DNA from: Burkholderiales bacterium
GTDB lineage: Bacteria > Pseudomonadota > Gammaproteobacteria > Burkholderiales > Burkholderiaceae_C
Assembly (NCBI GenBank): GCA_003963005.1
Contig: RXJW01000013.1
Location: 1-64,000, forward strand
DNA length: 64,000 bases
Direction: 5' to 3'
The notes beneath the pieces are model-generated. The model did no database searches. It was not told the origin of the DNA and was given only the letters and a program-made list of their open reading frames with translations. A program made the translations under genes and the position numbers. The number at the start of each line of letters is the position of its first letter. Positions within the stretch are counted from its first letter, which is position 1. Positions 1 through 8,452 of this stretch are shown here, piece after piece.

Positions 1-198
1 AAGCGCGTCTTCCGTCAGCTCTGGATTGCCCGTATCAATGCCGCCTCGCGTGGCCTGGGCCTGTCCTACAGCAAGTTCGTGGCGGGTCTGAAGAAGGCCC
101 AGATCGAGATCGACCGCAAGGTCCTCGCCGATCTGGCCGTCAACGACCCGGCTGGTTTTGCCAGCATCTTCGCCAAGGTGAAGGCCGCGCTCGCCTGA
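1..198 (+). CDS. rplT: 50S ribosomal protein L20, C-terminal part (5' end outside window)
   Basis: The first 65 codons, open from base 1, read [15 protein letters not shown] and end in KVKAALA before a TGA. This is the conserved C-terminal half of ribosomal protein L20, which binds 23S rRNA early in large-subunit assembly. L20 is normally about 118 residues, so the N-terminal half lies upstream of the window. rplT directly before pheST is a widely conserved order and anchors this end of the window as core chromosome. Two hairpins, the second with a T-run, follow the stop. Confidence 0.97.
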   Translation, partial: KRVFRQLWIARINAASRGLGLSYSKFVAGLKKAQIEIDRKVLADLAVNDPAGFASIFAKVKAALA

Positions 199-239
199 TT
201 GCGAATCGCTCCGGCACTGCCGGAGCCCGCAAACTTTCA

Positions 240-267
240 GGGCCGGCCCACTGGGTCGGCCCTTTTT
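240..267 (+). terminator. Rho-independent terminator (or attenuator) between rplT and pheS
   Basis: GGGCCGGCC pairs with GGTCGGCCC (one G.U pair) around a 5-nt loop and is followed by five T residues. A second hairpin without a T-run (GCTCCGGC/GCCGGAGC, loop ACT) lies just upstream at 208-226. The T-run ends only 15 nt before the pheS start codon. The element could end rplT transcripts or regulate read-through into pheS. No phenylalanine-rich leader peptide was found. Confidence 0.75.
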
Positions 268-282
268 CATTCCAAATTTCGA

Positions 283-1326
283 ATGTCTGATCTCGACGCC
301 CTGCTGGAGTCGGCCAAAGCCGACTTCGCCGCCGCTCCCACGCCCGCCGAACTGGAAAACGCCAAGGCCCGCTTCCTCGGCAAGTCCGGCCGCGTGACTG
401 AACTGATGAAGGGCCTCGGGGCCCTCAGCATCGAGGAGAAGAAGACGCGCGGCGCCGAGATCAACCAGTGCAAGGTGGCCATCGAGGCCGCCCTGACCGC
501 CCGCCGCGACGCCCTGGCCGCCGCCGAGCTCGAGAAGCAGCTCAAGGCCGAGGCGCTTGACGTCACCCTGCCTGGCCGCCAACGCGGCACCGGCGGCCTG
601 CACCCAATCACCCGCGCCATGGAGCGCATCGAAGCCATCTTCTCGTCCATGGGCTTCGACGTGGCCGACGGCCCCGAGATCGAGACCGACTGGTACAGCT
701 TCTCGGCCCTGAACAACCCCGAGAACCACCCTGCCCGCTCCATGCAGGACACGTTCTACGTCGACATGAAGGACGAGAACGGCAGCTGGCTCAACCTGCG
801 CCCGCACACCAGCCCGATGCAGATCCGCTATGCGCAGGCCCACGCCAAGCGCTACGCCGGCCAGGCCACCATGCCCGAGATCCGCGTCATCGCCCCGGGC
901 CGCACCTACCGCGTGGACAGCGACGCCACCCACTCGCCGATGTTCCACCAGGTCGAAGGCCTGTGGGTCGGCGAGAACATCTCCTTCAAGGACCTGAAGG
1001 CGGTCTACCTGAACTTCATCACCGCCTTCTTCGAGACCGACCAGCTGCAGCTGCGCTTCCGCCCCAGCTACTTCCCGTTCACCGAGCCCAGCGCCGAAAT
1101 CGACATCATGTTCGAGAGCGGCCCGCTGAAGGGCCGCTGGCTGGAGGTATCCGGCTCGGGACAGGTGCACCCGCAAGTCATCCGCAACATGGGCCTCGAC
1201 CCCGAGCGCTACATCGGCTTCGCGTTCGGCTCCGGCATCGACCGCCTGGCCATGCTGCGCTACGGCGTGAACGACCTGCGCGCCTTCTTCGACGGCGACC
1301 TGCGCTTCCTCGCCCAGTTCAAGTAA
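283..1326 (+). CDS. pheS: Phenylalanyl-tRNA synthetase alpha subunit
   Basis: 347-residue catalytic subunit of the alpha2-beta2 phenylalanyl-tRNA synthetase, which charges tRNA-Phe in the cytoplasm. The N-terminal ~90 residues form the helical tRNA-contacting arm. The remainder is a class II synthetase core, with the motif 2 region around [16 protein letters not shown] and a motif 3 segment [15 protein letters not shown] chose the ATG at 283 (MSDLDALLE) because it matches the normal family N-terminus. An in-frame TTG further upstream would add 28 residues that run through the terminator hairpin. No good Shine-Dalgarno sequence precedes the start. pheT follows after 18 bp, so the two subunits are almost certainly co-transcribed. 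Confidence 0.97.
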   Translation: MSDLDALLESAKADFAAAPTPAELENAKARFLGKSGRVTELMKGLGALSIEEKKTRGAEINQCKVAIEAALTARRDALAAAELEKQLKAEALDVTLPGRQRGTGGLHPITRAMERIEAIFSSMGFDVADGPEIETDWYSFSALNNPENHPARSMQDTFYVDMKDENGSWLNLRPHTSPMQIRYAQAHAKRYAGQATMPEIRVIAPGRTYRVDSDATHSPMFHQVEGLWVGENISFKDLKAVYLNFITAFFETDQLQLRFRPSYFPFTEPSAEIDIMFESGPLKGRWLEVSGSGQVHPQVIRNMGLDPERYIGFAFGSGIDRLAMLRYGVNDLRAFFDGDLRFLAQFK

Positions 1327-1344
1327 TCCGACAAGAACAAGATC

Positions 1345-3774
1345 ATGCAATTCCCCGAGTCCTGGCTGCGCGAGTTCTGCAACCCGCCGCTGTCCACCGC
1401 CCAATTGGCCGAGCTGCTGACCATGTCCGGCATGGAAGTGGAAGAGCTGCGCCCGGTCGCGCCGCCCTTCCACGGCATCGTCGTGGCCGAAATCCTCGAA
1501 GCCACGCAGCACCCGAACGCCGACAAGCTGCGTGTGTGCAAGGTCAATGCCGGTGGCGCTGAGCCCCTGCAGATCGTCTGCGGCGCCCCCAACGCCCGTG
1601 CCGGCATCAAGGTGCCGTTGGCCACGGTCGGCGCCGAGTTGCCGCCCGGTGAAGACGGCAAGCCGTTCAAGATCGGCGTGGGCAAGCTGCGCGGCGTCGA
1701 AAGCTTCGGCATGCTGTGCTCGGCCCGCGAGCTCAAGCTCAGCGAAGACCATGGCGGCTTGCTCGAGCTGACCGCCGGCGCGGCCGTCGGCGAAGACATC
1801 CGCAAGCACCTGGCGCTGGACGACACCCTCTTCACGCTCAAGCTCACGCCCAACCTCGGCCACTGCCTGTCGGTCTACGGCATCGCGCGCGAAGTCGCCG
1901 CACTCACGGGCTCGCCCTTGCTCAAGGCCGAGTTCCCCGCCGTGAAGCCCACGACCGATGCCACCCTGCCCGCGCGCGTCGAAGCCACCGACCTGTGCGG
2001 CCGCTTCTCGGGCCGCGTCATCCAGGGCATCGACACGAAGGCGCAAACGCCGGCCTGGATGGTCCAGCGCCTGGAGCGCTGCGGCCAGCGCTCGGTCACG
2101 GCGCTCGTCGACATTTCCAACTACGTGATGTTCGAGTACGGCCGCCCCTCGCACATCTTCGACCTGGACAAGATCAGCGGCGGGCTCGTCGTGCGCTGGG
2201 GCCGCGCCGGCGAGCAGTTGAAGCTGCTGAACGGCAACACCATCACGGTCGACGAGAAGGTCGGCGTGATTGCCGACGCCCGCGAGGTCGAGTCGCTGGC
2301 CGGCATCATGGGCGGCGACCACACCGCCGTCTCCGACGACACCACGAACGTCTACGTCGAAGCCGCCTTCTGGTGGCCCGAGGCCGTGATGGGCCGCGGT
2401 CGCCGCTACAACTTCTCGACCGACGCCGGTCACCGCTTCGAGCGCGGCGTGGACCCGGCCCAGACCGCCGAGCACATCGAGCGCATCACGCAGCTCATCC
2501 TCGACATCTGCGGCACGCCCGACACCCGCGTCGGCCCGATGGACGACCAGTCGCCCAATCTGCCGGTGCGCCAACCCGTGGCCCTGCGCGTCGCGCGCGC
2601 CGCCAAGGTCATCGGCATGCCGGTGACGCAGGCGGACTGCGAGCGCGTCTTCACGCGCCTGGGCCTGCCGTTCACCGCCGCTGACGGCGTGCTCACGGTG
2701 ACCCCGCCGAGCTGGCGCTTCGACCTGCAGATCGAGGAAGACCTCATCGAGGAAGTCATCCGCGTGATGGGCTACCCGACGCTGCCGTCCACCGCGCCGC
2801 TCGCACCCATCGTCGGCCGCACCCGCACCGAAAGCCGCAGCGGCCAGCACGCCCTGCGCCGCGCGGTGGCGGCGCGCGACTACTTCGAGACGATCAACTT
2901 CAGCTTCGTCGAGGAACGCTGGGAGCGCGACCTCGCCGGCGAGACGAACCCGATCAAGCTGCTCAACCCCATCGCCGCACCGCTGGCCGTCATGCGCACG
3001 AGCCTCATCGGCAGCCTCGTGCAGGTGCTGCGCCACAACCAGGCCCGCCGCGCGACACGCGTGCGCGTGTTCGAACTGGGGCGCGTGTTCAAGCGCGACG
3101 ACTCGGTGGCCAACGGCCCGTTGGCGGTGGCGGGCATTGCGCAGCCGCTGCGCCTGGGCGGCCTGGCCTGGGGCCCGGCCGAGCAGCAGCAATGGAGCCA
3201 GCGCGACCGCGCCGTCGACTTCTTCGACGTGAAGGGCGACCTGGAAGCCCTGTTCGCGCCGCAGACGCTGACTTTCGAAGCCGCCGAGCACCCGGCGCTG
3301 CATCCGGGCCGCAGCGCCCGCGTGAGCCTGGACGGCGCCCCCATCGGTGTCGTCGGCGAACTGCACCCGCGCTGGCGCCAGGCCTACGAGATCACCGGCA
3401 GCGCGCCGATCGTCTTCGAGCTGGCACTGGACGCGGCGCTGATCCGCACCCTGCCCCACGGCCAGCCGCTGCCGCGCCAGCAGGCCGTGCAGCGTGACCT
3501 CGCCCTGGTCGTGAAGGACGGTGTCAGCCATGACGCGCTGATGGCCGCCATCACCACGGCCGGCGGCCCCCTGCTGCGCTCGGCCCGCCTGTTCGACGTC
3601 TTCAAGCCCGCAGCCGGCGCCAGCACCGACCTGCAGGCCGATGAACGCAGCCTGGCAGTGCGCCTGGAGCTGCTGGACGACGAGGCCACGCTGACCGATG
3701 AACGGATCGAGGGCGTGGTCACGGCCATCGTCACGGCGACGGCCCAGCAACTGGGAGCCCGCCTGCGCGGCTGA
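1345..3774 (+). CDS. pheT: Phenylalanyl-tRNA synthetase beta subunit
   Basis: 809-residue beta subunit, close to the usual ~800. It starts [11 protein letters not shown], as the family does. Next come an OB-fold tRNA-binding (EMAP-like) domain over about residues 40-150, then the B3/B4 editing region that clears Tyr-tRNA(Phe), the B5 DNA-binding-like domain, and a C-terminal ferredoxin-fold anticodon-binding domain over the last ~90 residues (begins around [14 protein letters not shown]). It partners PheS in the alpha2-beta2 enzyme. It lies 18 bp after pheS and 11 bp before ihfA, in the conserved pheS-pheT-ihfA order. Confidence 0.97.
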   Translation: MQFPESWLREFCNPPLSTAQLAELLTMSGMEVEELRPVAPPFHGIVVAEILEATQHPNADKLRVCKVNAGGAEPLQIVCGAPNARAGIKVPLATVGAELPPGEDGKPFKIGVGKLRGVESFGMLCSARELKLSEDHGGLLELTAGAAVGEDIRKHLALDDTLFTLKLTPNLGHCLSVYGIAREVAALTGSPLLKAEFPAVKPTTDATLPARVEATDLCGRFSGRVIQGIDTKAQTPAWMVQRLERCGQRSVTALVDISNYVMFEYGRPSHIFDLDKISGGLVVRWGRAGEQLKLLNGNTITVDEKVGVIADAREVESLAGIMGGDHTAVSDDTTNVYVEAAFWWPEAVMGRGRRYNFSTDAGHRFERGVDPAQTAEHIERITQLILDICGTPDTRVGPMDDQSPNLPVRQPVALRVARAAKVIGMPVTQADCERVFTRLGLPFTAADGVLTVTPPSWRFDLQIEEDLIEEVIRVMGYPTLPSTAPLAPIVGRTRTESRSGQHALRRAVAARDYFETINFSFVEERWERDLAGETNPIKLLNPIAAPLAVMRTSLIGSLVQVLRHNQARRATRVRVFELGRVFKRDDSVANGPLAVAGIAQPLRLGGLAWGPAEQQQWSQRDRAVDFFDVKGDLEALFAPQTLTFEAAEHPALHPGRSARVSLDGAPIGVVGELHPRWRQAYEITGSAPIVFELALDAALIRTLPHGQPLPRQQAVQRDLALVVKDGVSHDALMAAITTAGGPLLRSARLFDVFKPAAGASTDLQADERSLAVRLELLDDEATLTDERIEGVVTAIVTATAQQLGARLRG

Positions 3775-3785
3775 ACGGAGGACCC

Positions 3786-4154
3786 ATGGACGCCAACGAC
3801 ACCAAGAAGGACGCTGCTGCCGTCGTCATCGGCAGCCTCGAGACGCCCACGCTGACCAAGGCCGAACTGGCCGAACTGCTGTTCGACAAGCTCGGCCTGA
3901 ACAAGCGCGAGTCCAAGGACATGGTCGAAGCCTTCTTCGACATCCTGCATGACAGCCTGGTGAAGGGCCAGGATGTGAAGCTGTCGGGCTTCGGCAACTT
4001 CAACATCCGCCGCAAGGCGCCGCGCCCCGGCCGCAACCCGCGCACGGGCGAATCCATCCCGATCAAGGCGCGCAATGTCGTGACTTTTCACGCCAGCCAC
4101 AAACTCAAGGGGCAGGTACAAGGAGACACGCCCACGGGCGAAGACTTCGAGTAG
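3786..4154 (+). CDS. ihfA: Integration host factor alpha subunit
   Basis: 122-residue HU/IHF-family DNA-bending protein. The core begins at [17 protein letters not shown], and the beta-arm signature [15 protein letters not shown] is intact, including the proline that intercalates at the DNA kink. About 20 extra N-terminal residues precede the core compared with the 99-residue E. coli protein, and a short acidic tail follows it. IHF-alpha works as a heterodimer with IHF-beta (not in this window) in nucleoid architecture, promoter activation and recombination. The conserved position after pheT excludes a plain HU call. Start at ATG 3786, with GGAGG immediately upstream. Confidence 0.95.
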   Translation: MDANDTKKDAAAVVIGSLETPTLTKAELAELLFDKLGLNKRESKDMVEAFFDILHDSLVKGQDVKLSGFGNFNIRRKAPRPGRNPRTGESIPIKARNVVTFHASHKLKGQVQGDTPTGEDFE

Positions 4155-4202
4155 AGTCTGCATCCCCCTCGCGAACTTGTTGATTCGCAATGAGAATTTC
4201 TA

Positions 4203-4727
4203 ATGGATAAGGCACTCCCGGCCATCCCCGCCAAGCGCTACTTCACGATCGGTGAGGTCAGCGAGCTTTGCGGCGTGAAGCCCTATGTGCTGCGCTATTG
4301 GGAGCAGGAGTTCACCCAACTCAAGCCCATGAAGCGCCGCGGCAACCGCCGCTACTACCAGCATCACGAGGTGCTGCTGATCCGCCGCATCCGTGATCTG
4401 CTCTACGACCAGGGTTTCACGATCAGCGGCGCGCGCAACCAGCTCAGCGAGGGACTGCCTCCTGCGACTGCGCAAAACTTCCGTGACGAAGCCGAGGCGG
4501 CCCATGCATTCGACATGGCCGACGACGACCTCGACGAAGACGACGTCGAGGCGGGTCCCGCGCCGGTGATTCCGCCCATCGCGGCTCGCTCCGCCGTCGC
4601 GCATGCCCAGCCGCTGAAGGCCGCCGAGGCGTCCCTCACCCTGCCGGTCATCGCGCTCGACCCCGTGACGTCAATCGAGCAGGTGCGTGCCGAACTGCTC
4701 GCCATCCGGGCCAGCCTTCTGAATTGA
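4203..4727 (+). CDS. MerR-family transcriptional regulator
   Basis: 174 residues. Residues ~12-80 are a MerR winged helix-turn-helix: YFTIGEVSELCGVKPYVLRY, then a wing with RRGNRRYY and IRRIRDLLYDQGFTI. The C-terminal ~90 residues are low-complexity, acidic and alanine-rich, with no cysteine cluster, so a metal-sensing role is unlikely. A MerR gene directly after ihfA is a standing arrangement in many proteobacteria, where it is usually annotated only as a MerR-family regulator and its effector is unknown. It lies 48 bp after ihfA. tRNA-Pro follows. Confidence 0.88.
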   Translation: MDKALPAIPAKRYFTIGEVSELCGVKPYVLRYWEQEFTQLKPMKRRGNRRYYQHHEVLLIRRIRDLLYDQGFTISGARNQLSEGLPPATAQNFRDEAEAAHAFDMADDDLDEDDVEAGPAPVIPPIAARSAVAHAQPLKAAEASLTLPVIALDPVTSIEQVRAELLAIRASLLN

Positions 4728-4776
4728 TTTCGGCGCCAAGGCGTGCCGCGTTCGTCTGGAGGGCGAATTCCTCGGT

Positions 4777-4782
4777 TATACT
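4777..4782 (+). promoter_or_regulatory. Probable -10 box of the tRNA-Pro promoter
   Basis: TATACT lies 12 nt before the first base of the mature tRNA in an otherwise G+C-rich stretch, a typical spacing for a tRNA promoter. I see no convincing -35 at 16-18 nt upstream, so only the -10 is called. Confidence 0.5.
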
Positions 4783-4793
4783 GCTTGGCTCAG

Positions 4794-4871
<78 letters not shown>

Positions 4872-4887
4872 TTTATTGAGTAGATCA

Positions 4888-4919
4888 ACGGGTCATGCCT
4901 TACGGCGTGACCCGTTTTT
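4888..4919 (+). terminator. Rho-independent terminator after tRNA-Pro
   Basis: ACGGGTCATGCC and GGCGTGACCCGT form a 12-bp stem (one T.G pair) with loop TTAC, followed by TTTT. It lies 16 nt after the tRNA CCA and ends the tRNA transcript before the convergent sixA-like gene. Confidence 0.9.
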
Positions 4920-4967
4920 CGTTGGCCGTCCCTGAGGCGCTGCGGCTCGCCACAGGCGGCACCTCCG

Positions 4968-5429
4968 CTACAGCGCGTCGGGCCCCTGGACCGCGTGCAG
5001 GGTCACCTCAGGCTCGCCGTCACGCTGGCGCCAGCGCAGCCACCAGACGGCACCCTTCTTCACCGCCCAGTCCTGCTCGACGCCGGCCAGCAACTGCGCG
5101 GCCAACTGACCGAGCGTGGGCTGGTGACCGCAGATCAGCACCGGCTCGCTCGATCGCGGCCAGCGTGCGGCGTCGATCAGGGCCGCGGTAGCGGCATCGG
5201 GTGCCAGGGCGGGCACGATGCGCATCTCCCGGCCGAGGGCCTCAGCCGTCTGGCGGCAGCGCAGTGCCGGGCTCACCAGCACGCGGGTCGTGGCCGGCAG
5301 CCGGTGGTTCAACCAGGCCGCCATGCGCCGGGCCTGGCGTTCGCCCTTGTGGGTCAGCGCACGCTGCAGGTCATCCTGGCCGGCAGTGGCCAGTTCGGCT
5401 TCGGCGTGGCGCCAGAGGATCAGGTCCAT
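4968..5429 (-). CDS. sixA: SixA-type phosphohistidine phosphatase (histidine phosphatase superfamily)
   Basis: 153 residues, the usual SixA size. The catalytic signature is L-W-R-H-A-E-A-E at the N-terminus, with the nucleophilic His in RHAE. VLVSPALRCRQTAEAL supplies the downstream arginine, and the second catalytic His lies in LICGHQPTL. SixA enzymes remove phosphate from phosphohistidine proteins such as HPt domains and PTS NPr. The gene starts 34 bp after the stop of ppk1 on the same strand, so the two are likely co-transcribed. Pairing of a SixA-like gene with ppk1 recurs in proteobacteria and may tie it to phosphate or polyphosphate metabolism (inference). The family is clear; the substrate is not. 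Confidence 0.85.
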   Translation of the reverse strand: MDLILWRHAEAELATAGQDDLQRALTHKGERQARRMAAWLNHRLPATTRVLVSPALRCRQTAEALGREMRIVPALAPDAATAALIDAARWPRSSEPVLICGHQPTLGQLAAQLLAGVEQDWAVKKGAVWWLRWRQRDGEPEVTLHAVQGPDAL

Positions 5430-5463
5430 TCGGCTCTCTGCGAGTCAAGCATGCGGCCGATGA

Positions 5464-7512
5464 TCACTCGGCATAGCGGCGCATCAGCGCCTGCTGAGCA
5501 CTGACGCCGCTGCTCCCGATGCGAACCGAGCGCCCGTCCGGGCCCAGTTGCCAGGCATCCAGCGTGTCGTGCAGGTAGGGCTGCAGCGCCTCGTCGATGA
5601 CACGCTGGCGCAGGCGGACGTCCAGCACCGGCCAGGCGACTTCGATCCGGCGGAACATGTTGCGGCTCATCCAGTCGGCGCTGGACAGGTACAGGGCCGT
5701 GTCGTCGTCGCCCGCCCCCCAGCAGAAGTACAGCACCCGGGTGTGCTCCAGGAAGCGACCGACCACCGAACGCACCACGATGTTGTCGCTGACGCCCGGC
5801 AAGCCCGGGGGCAGCATGCAGGCGCCGCGCACGATCAGGTCGATCTTCGCGCCGGCCTGCGCGGTACGCAGCAGCGCATGGATCAGTTCCGCATCGGTCA
5901 GCGCGTTGATCTTCACGACCACGCGCGCGCTCTTGTAGCCGCCGAGCGCCGCCTTCTCCACAAGCCCGAGCAGTTCCAGCATCCGACCGTGCATGTTGAA
6001 AGGCGCCAGCAGCATGCGCCGCGGCGCCTTGAACTTGCCCAGCGACGCCAACTGGCGGAACACCGAGTCAGCGTCGGCCGTCAGGTCGGCGTCGGCGGTC
6101 AGCAGGCCGAGATCGGTGTAGAGCCGGGCCGTGCGCGGGTTGTAGTTGCCGGTGGAGATGTGCGCATAGCGGCGCAGCTTGCCGTTCTCGCGACGCGTGA
6201 TCATCAGCAGCTTGGCGTGCGTCTTGTAGCCGACGATGCCGTACACCACCTGTGCGCCGACGGCCTCCAGCCGCTCGGCCCAGTTGATGTTGGCCTCCTC
6301 ATCGAAGCGCGCCTTCAGCTCGACGACGGCCATCACCTCCTTGCCCCGCCGCGCCGCCTCGATGAGCAGGTCCATCAGCTCGCTCTTGGCGCCGGTGCGA
6401 TAGATCGTCTGCTTGATGGCCAGCACGTCGGGGTCGAGCACCGCTTCGCGGAGCATCTGCACGACGGGCTCGAAGCTCTCGAAGGGATGGTGCAGCAGCA
6501 CGTCGGTCTTCTTGAGTCGCTCGAAGATGGACTTGTGCCGGGGCAGCCGGCGCACCGGCCAGGCCGGTTCGAAGTGCGGGAAACGCAGCGCCGGCGCGTC
6601 GGTCTGGTCGATCAGCTCGTTCAGGCGCACCAGGTTCACCGGGCCGTTCACCCGGTACAGGGCAGCCACGGGCAGGCCGAACTGCTCCAGCAGGAACTCC
6701 GACAGTTCGGCCGGGCAGGTGTTGACCACCTCCAGCCGCACCGCGCGGCCGAAATGACGCGTGGTCAGCCCCGAGCGCAGGGCATGCCGCAGGTTGGCGA
6801 TTTCTTCTTCGTCCACTTCCAGGTCGGAGTCCCGCGTGACCCGGAACTGCGAAAAGGCCTCCACCTTGCGGCCCGGGAACAGTTCCTCCAGGTGCGCGCG
6901 GATGACGCTGGTCAGCAGCACGAAGGCCTGGCGGCCCTCGCTCAGGTGCGCCGGCAGCTTGATGACGCGCGGCAGCACGCGCGGCACCTTGACGATGGCG
7001 ATACGCGTGTCGCGGCCGAAGGCATCCTTGCCAGACAGCCGCGCGATGAAATGCAGCGACTTGTTCGCCACCTGCGGGAACGGGTGGGCCGGGTCCAGCC
7101 CCACCGGCACGAGCAGCGGCCGCACCTCACGCTCGAAGAACTTCTGCACCCACTGCCGCTGCGGCTCGTCGCGGTCGGCGTGGTTGAGGATGACGATGCG
7201 CTGCTCCTTCAACAGGGGCATCAACTGCTCGTTGAAGATCAGGTATTGCTCGTCGATGAGCGTGTGCGCTGCGCGGCCGACACGATCGACGTCGGCACCG
7301 CTGACCGGGCTCAGCGGGTCGCGCGCGGCCTCCAGCATGTCGGCGAAGCGCACCTCGAAGAACTCATCCAGGTTGCTTGACACGATGCAGACATAACGCA
7401 GCCGCTCCAGTAGCGGCACGTCCTCACGCTGGGCCTGCGCGAGAACACGGCGGTTGAATTCGAGGATGGCCTGTTCGCGGTTGAGGAGCTTCAGCGGAGT
7501 CGGGTCGGTCAT
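5464..7512 (-). CDS. ppk1: Polyphosphate kinase 1
   Basis: 682 residues, typical for PPK1, which reversibly moves the gamma phosphate of ATP onto inorganic polyphosphate chains. Visible are the N-terminal domain (LLNREQAILEFNRRVL, then SSNLDEFFEVRF) and the two phospholipase-D-like catalytic domains. The histidine that becomes phosphorylated lies in YKTHAKLLMI, and HISTGNYNPRTARLYTDLG follows. The ATG at 7512 (MTDPTPLKLLN) matches known N-termini. A longer reading frame upstream overlaps the divergent gene and is not used. Only 64 bp separate this start from the divergent RpfE-like gene, so the promoters sit back to back. sixA follows downstream. Confidence 0.96.
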   Translation of the reverse strand: MTDPTPLKLLNREQAILEFNRRVLAQAQREDVPLLERLRYVCIVSSNLDEFFEVRFADMLEAARDPLSPVSGADVDRVGRAAHTLIDEQYLIFNEQLMPLLKEQRIVILNHADRDEPQRQWVQKFFEREVRPLLVPVGLDPAHPFPQVANKSLHFIARLSGKDAFGRDTRIAIVKVPRVLPRVIKLPAHLSEGRQAFVLLTSVIRAHLEELFPGRKVEAFSQFRVTRDSDLEVDEEEIANLRHALRSGLTTRHFGRAVRLEVVNTCPAELSEFLLEQFGLPVAALYRVNGPVNLVRLNELIDQTDAPALRFPHFEPAWPVRRLPRHKSIFERLKKTDVLLHHPFESFEPVVQMLREAVLDPDVLAIKQTIYRTGAKSELMDLLIEAARRGKEVMAVVELKARFDEEANINWAERLEAVGAQVVYGIVGYKTHAKLLMITRRENGKLRRYAHISTGNYNPRTARLYTDLGLLTADADLTADADSVFRQLASLGKFKAPRRMLLAPFNMHGRMLELLGLVEKAALGGYKSARVVVKINALTDAELIHALLRTAQAGAKIDLIVRGACMLPPGLPGVSDNIVVRSVVGRFLEHTRVLYFCWGAGDDDTALYLSSADWMSRNMFRRIEVAWPVLDVRLRQRVIDEALQPYLHDTLDAWQLGPDGRSVRIGSSGVSAQQALMRRYAE

Positions 7513-7576
7513 GAGTAAAAAGTGTATGAAGCTTGTGTGACAACGGCTTGAAAGCCCCCCGAGATAATCCGGCGCC

Positions 7577-8452
7577 ATGCACCTGATGATTCCCCACGCT
7601 GGCGCCCTGGACGACGCCGCGCGGCATGCCTTCGCAGGCCTCGCCCTGCCCCACCTCACCGAGCAGCTCGCCCGGCTGACCGCGGCCGAAACCTGGGGCA
7701 CTGACGAGTATTCGCCACAGCCGCCGCATCACCTGGCGTTGGCCGCCCTGCGCGGCCAGGCGGTGCCGAGCGCGGCCGCCTGGGCCGTGGATGCCGGCCC
7801 CGACCTGGCCTGGGCACTCATGACCCCAGTGCATCTTGCGGTGGGCACCGACGGGGTCGACGTGCTGCCGCCGGCCGCACTTCACCTGTCGGAATCCGAA
7901 GCCGCGCGCCTGGTGGGCGTGTTGAAGGAACTCTGGCCCGAGGCCGAGGGCTGGCAGTGGCGCACGCTGGACGCCACGCGCTGGGCGATCGGCCACGCCA
8001 GCGCGCTGGACGGCCTGCAGGCGGCCAGCATCGAGCGCGCGGCCGGCCGACCCATCGAACCTTGGTTGCCCGACAGCCGCGTGCTGCGCCGCTGGCAGAA
8101 CGAAGCGCAGATGCTGCTGCACGGCCATGCGCTCAACATCGAACGCGAGGCACGCGGCGAGCACGTGATCAACGCCGTCTGGATCGGCGACATCGGCCGC
8201 GCCGGCGCGGCGTCGGCCGAGATCACGGTCGATGACCGGCTGACCGAGCCCTTGCTCAGCGGCGACCTCGCCGCCTGGGCCGACGCCTGGCAGCGGCTGG
8301 ACGCCGGCCCCCTCGCGCAGCCGCTGGACAGCCTCACGCTGTGCGGTGAACGTTTCGCCCGACGCTTCACGCGCCAGCCGTTGTCGCTGTTGCAAAAGCT
8401 CCGGCGACGCCTGCAGCCCCCGGACCCGGCCGCCGTGCTGGAGGCCCTGTGA
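7577..8452 (+). CDS. RpfE-like conserved protein (phosphoglycerate-mutase-related, function unknown)
   Basis: 291 residues. The best-conserved stretch is RRWQNEAQMLLHGHALNIE followed by EHVINAVWIGDIG near residues 174-215. This matches the family that includes Xanthomonas RpfE, often annotated as phosphoglycerate mutase-like. I recognise it from this motif and from gene order: rpfE lies beside recJ in Xanthomonas, and here the stop overlaps the recJ GTG start by 4 bp. No catalytic serine/metal signature of a true phosphoglycerate mutase is obvious. The tight coupling suggests co-expression with RecJ, but no function is established. The start ATG 7577 may be preceded by no strong ribosome site. 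Confidence 0.65.
   Translation: MHLMIPHAGALDDAARHAFAGLALPHLTEQLARLTAAETWGTDEYSPQPPHHLALAALRGQAVPSAAAWAVDAGPDLAWALMTPVHLAVGTDGVDVLPPAALHLSESEAARLVGVLKELWPEAEGWQWRTLDATRWAIGHASALDGLQAASIERAAGRPIEPWLPDSRVLRRWQNEAQMLLHGHALNIEREARGEHVINAVWIGDIGRAGAASAEITVDDRLTEPLLSGDLAAWADAWQRLDAGPLAQPLDSLTLCGERFARRFTRQPLSLLQKLRRRLQPPDPAAVLEAL

Noticed and set aside
199..282. N-terminal extension of PheS by 28 residues from a TTG
   Set aside because: It would translate the terminator hairpin and does not match the family N-terminus.
5548..7380. Plus-strand 610-codon frame opposite ppk1
   Set aside because: ppk1 on the minus strand carries all catalytic motifs; the opposite frame is compositionally biased.
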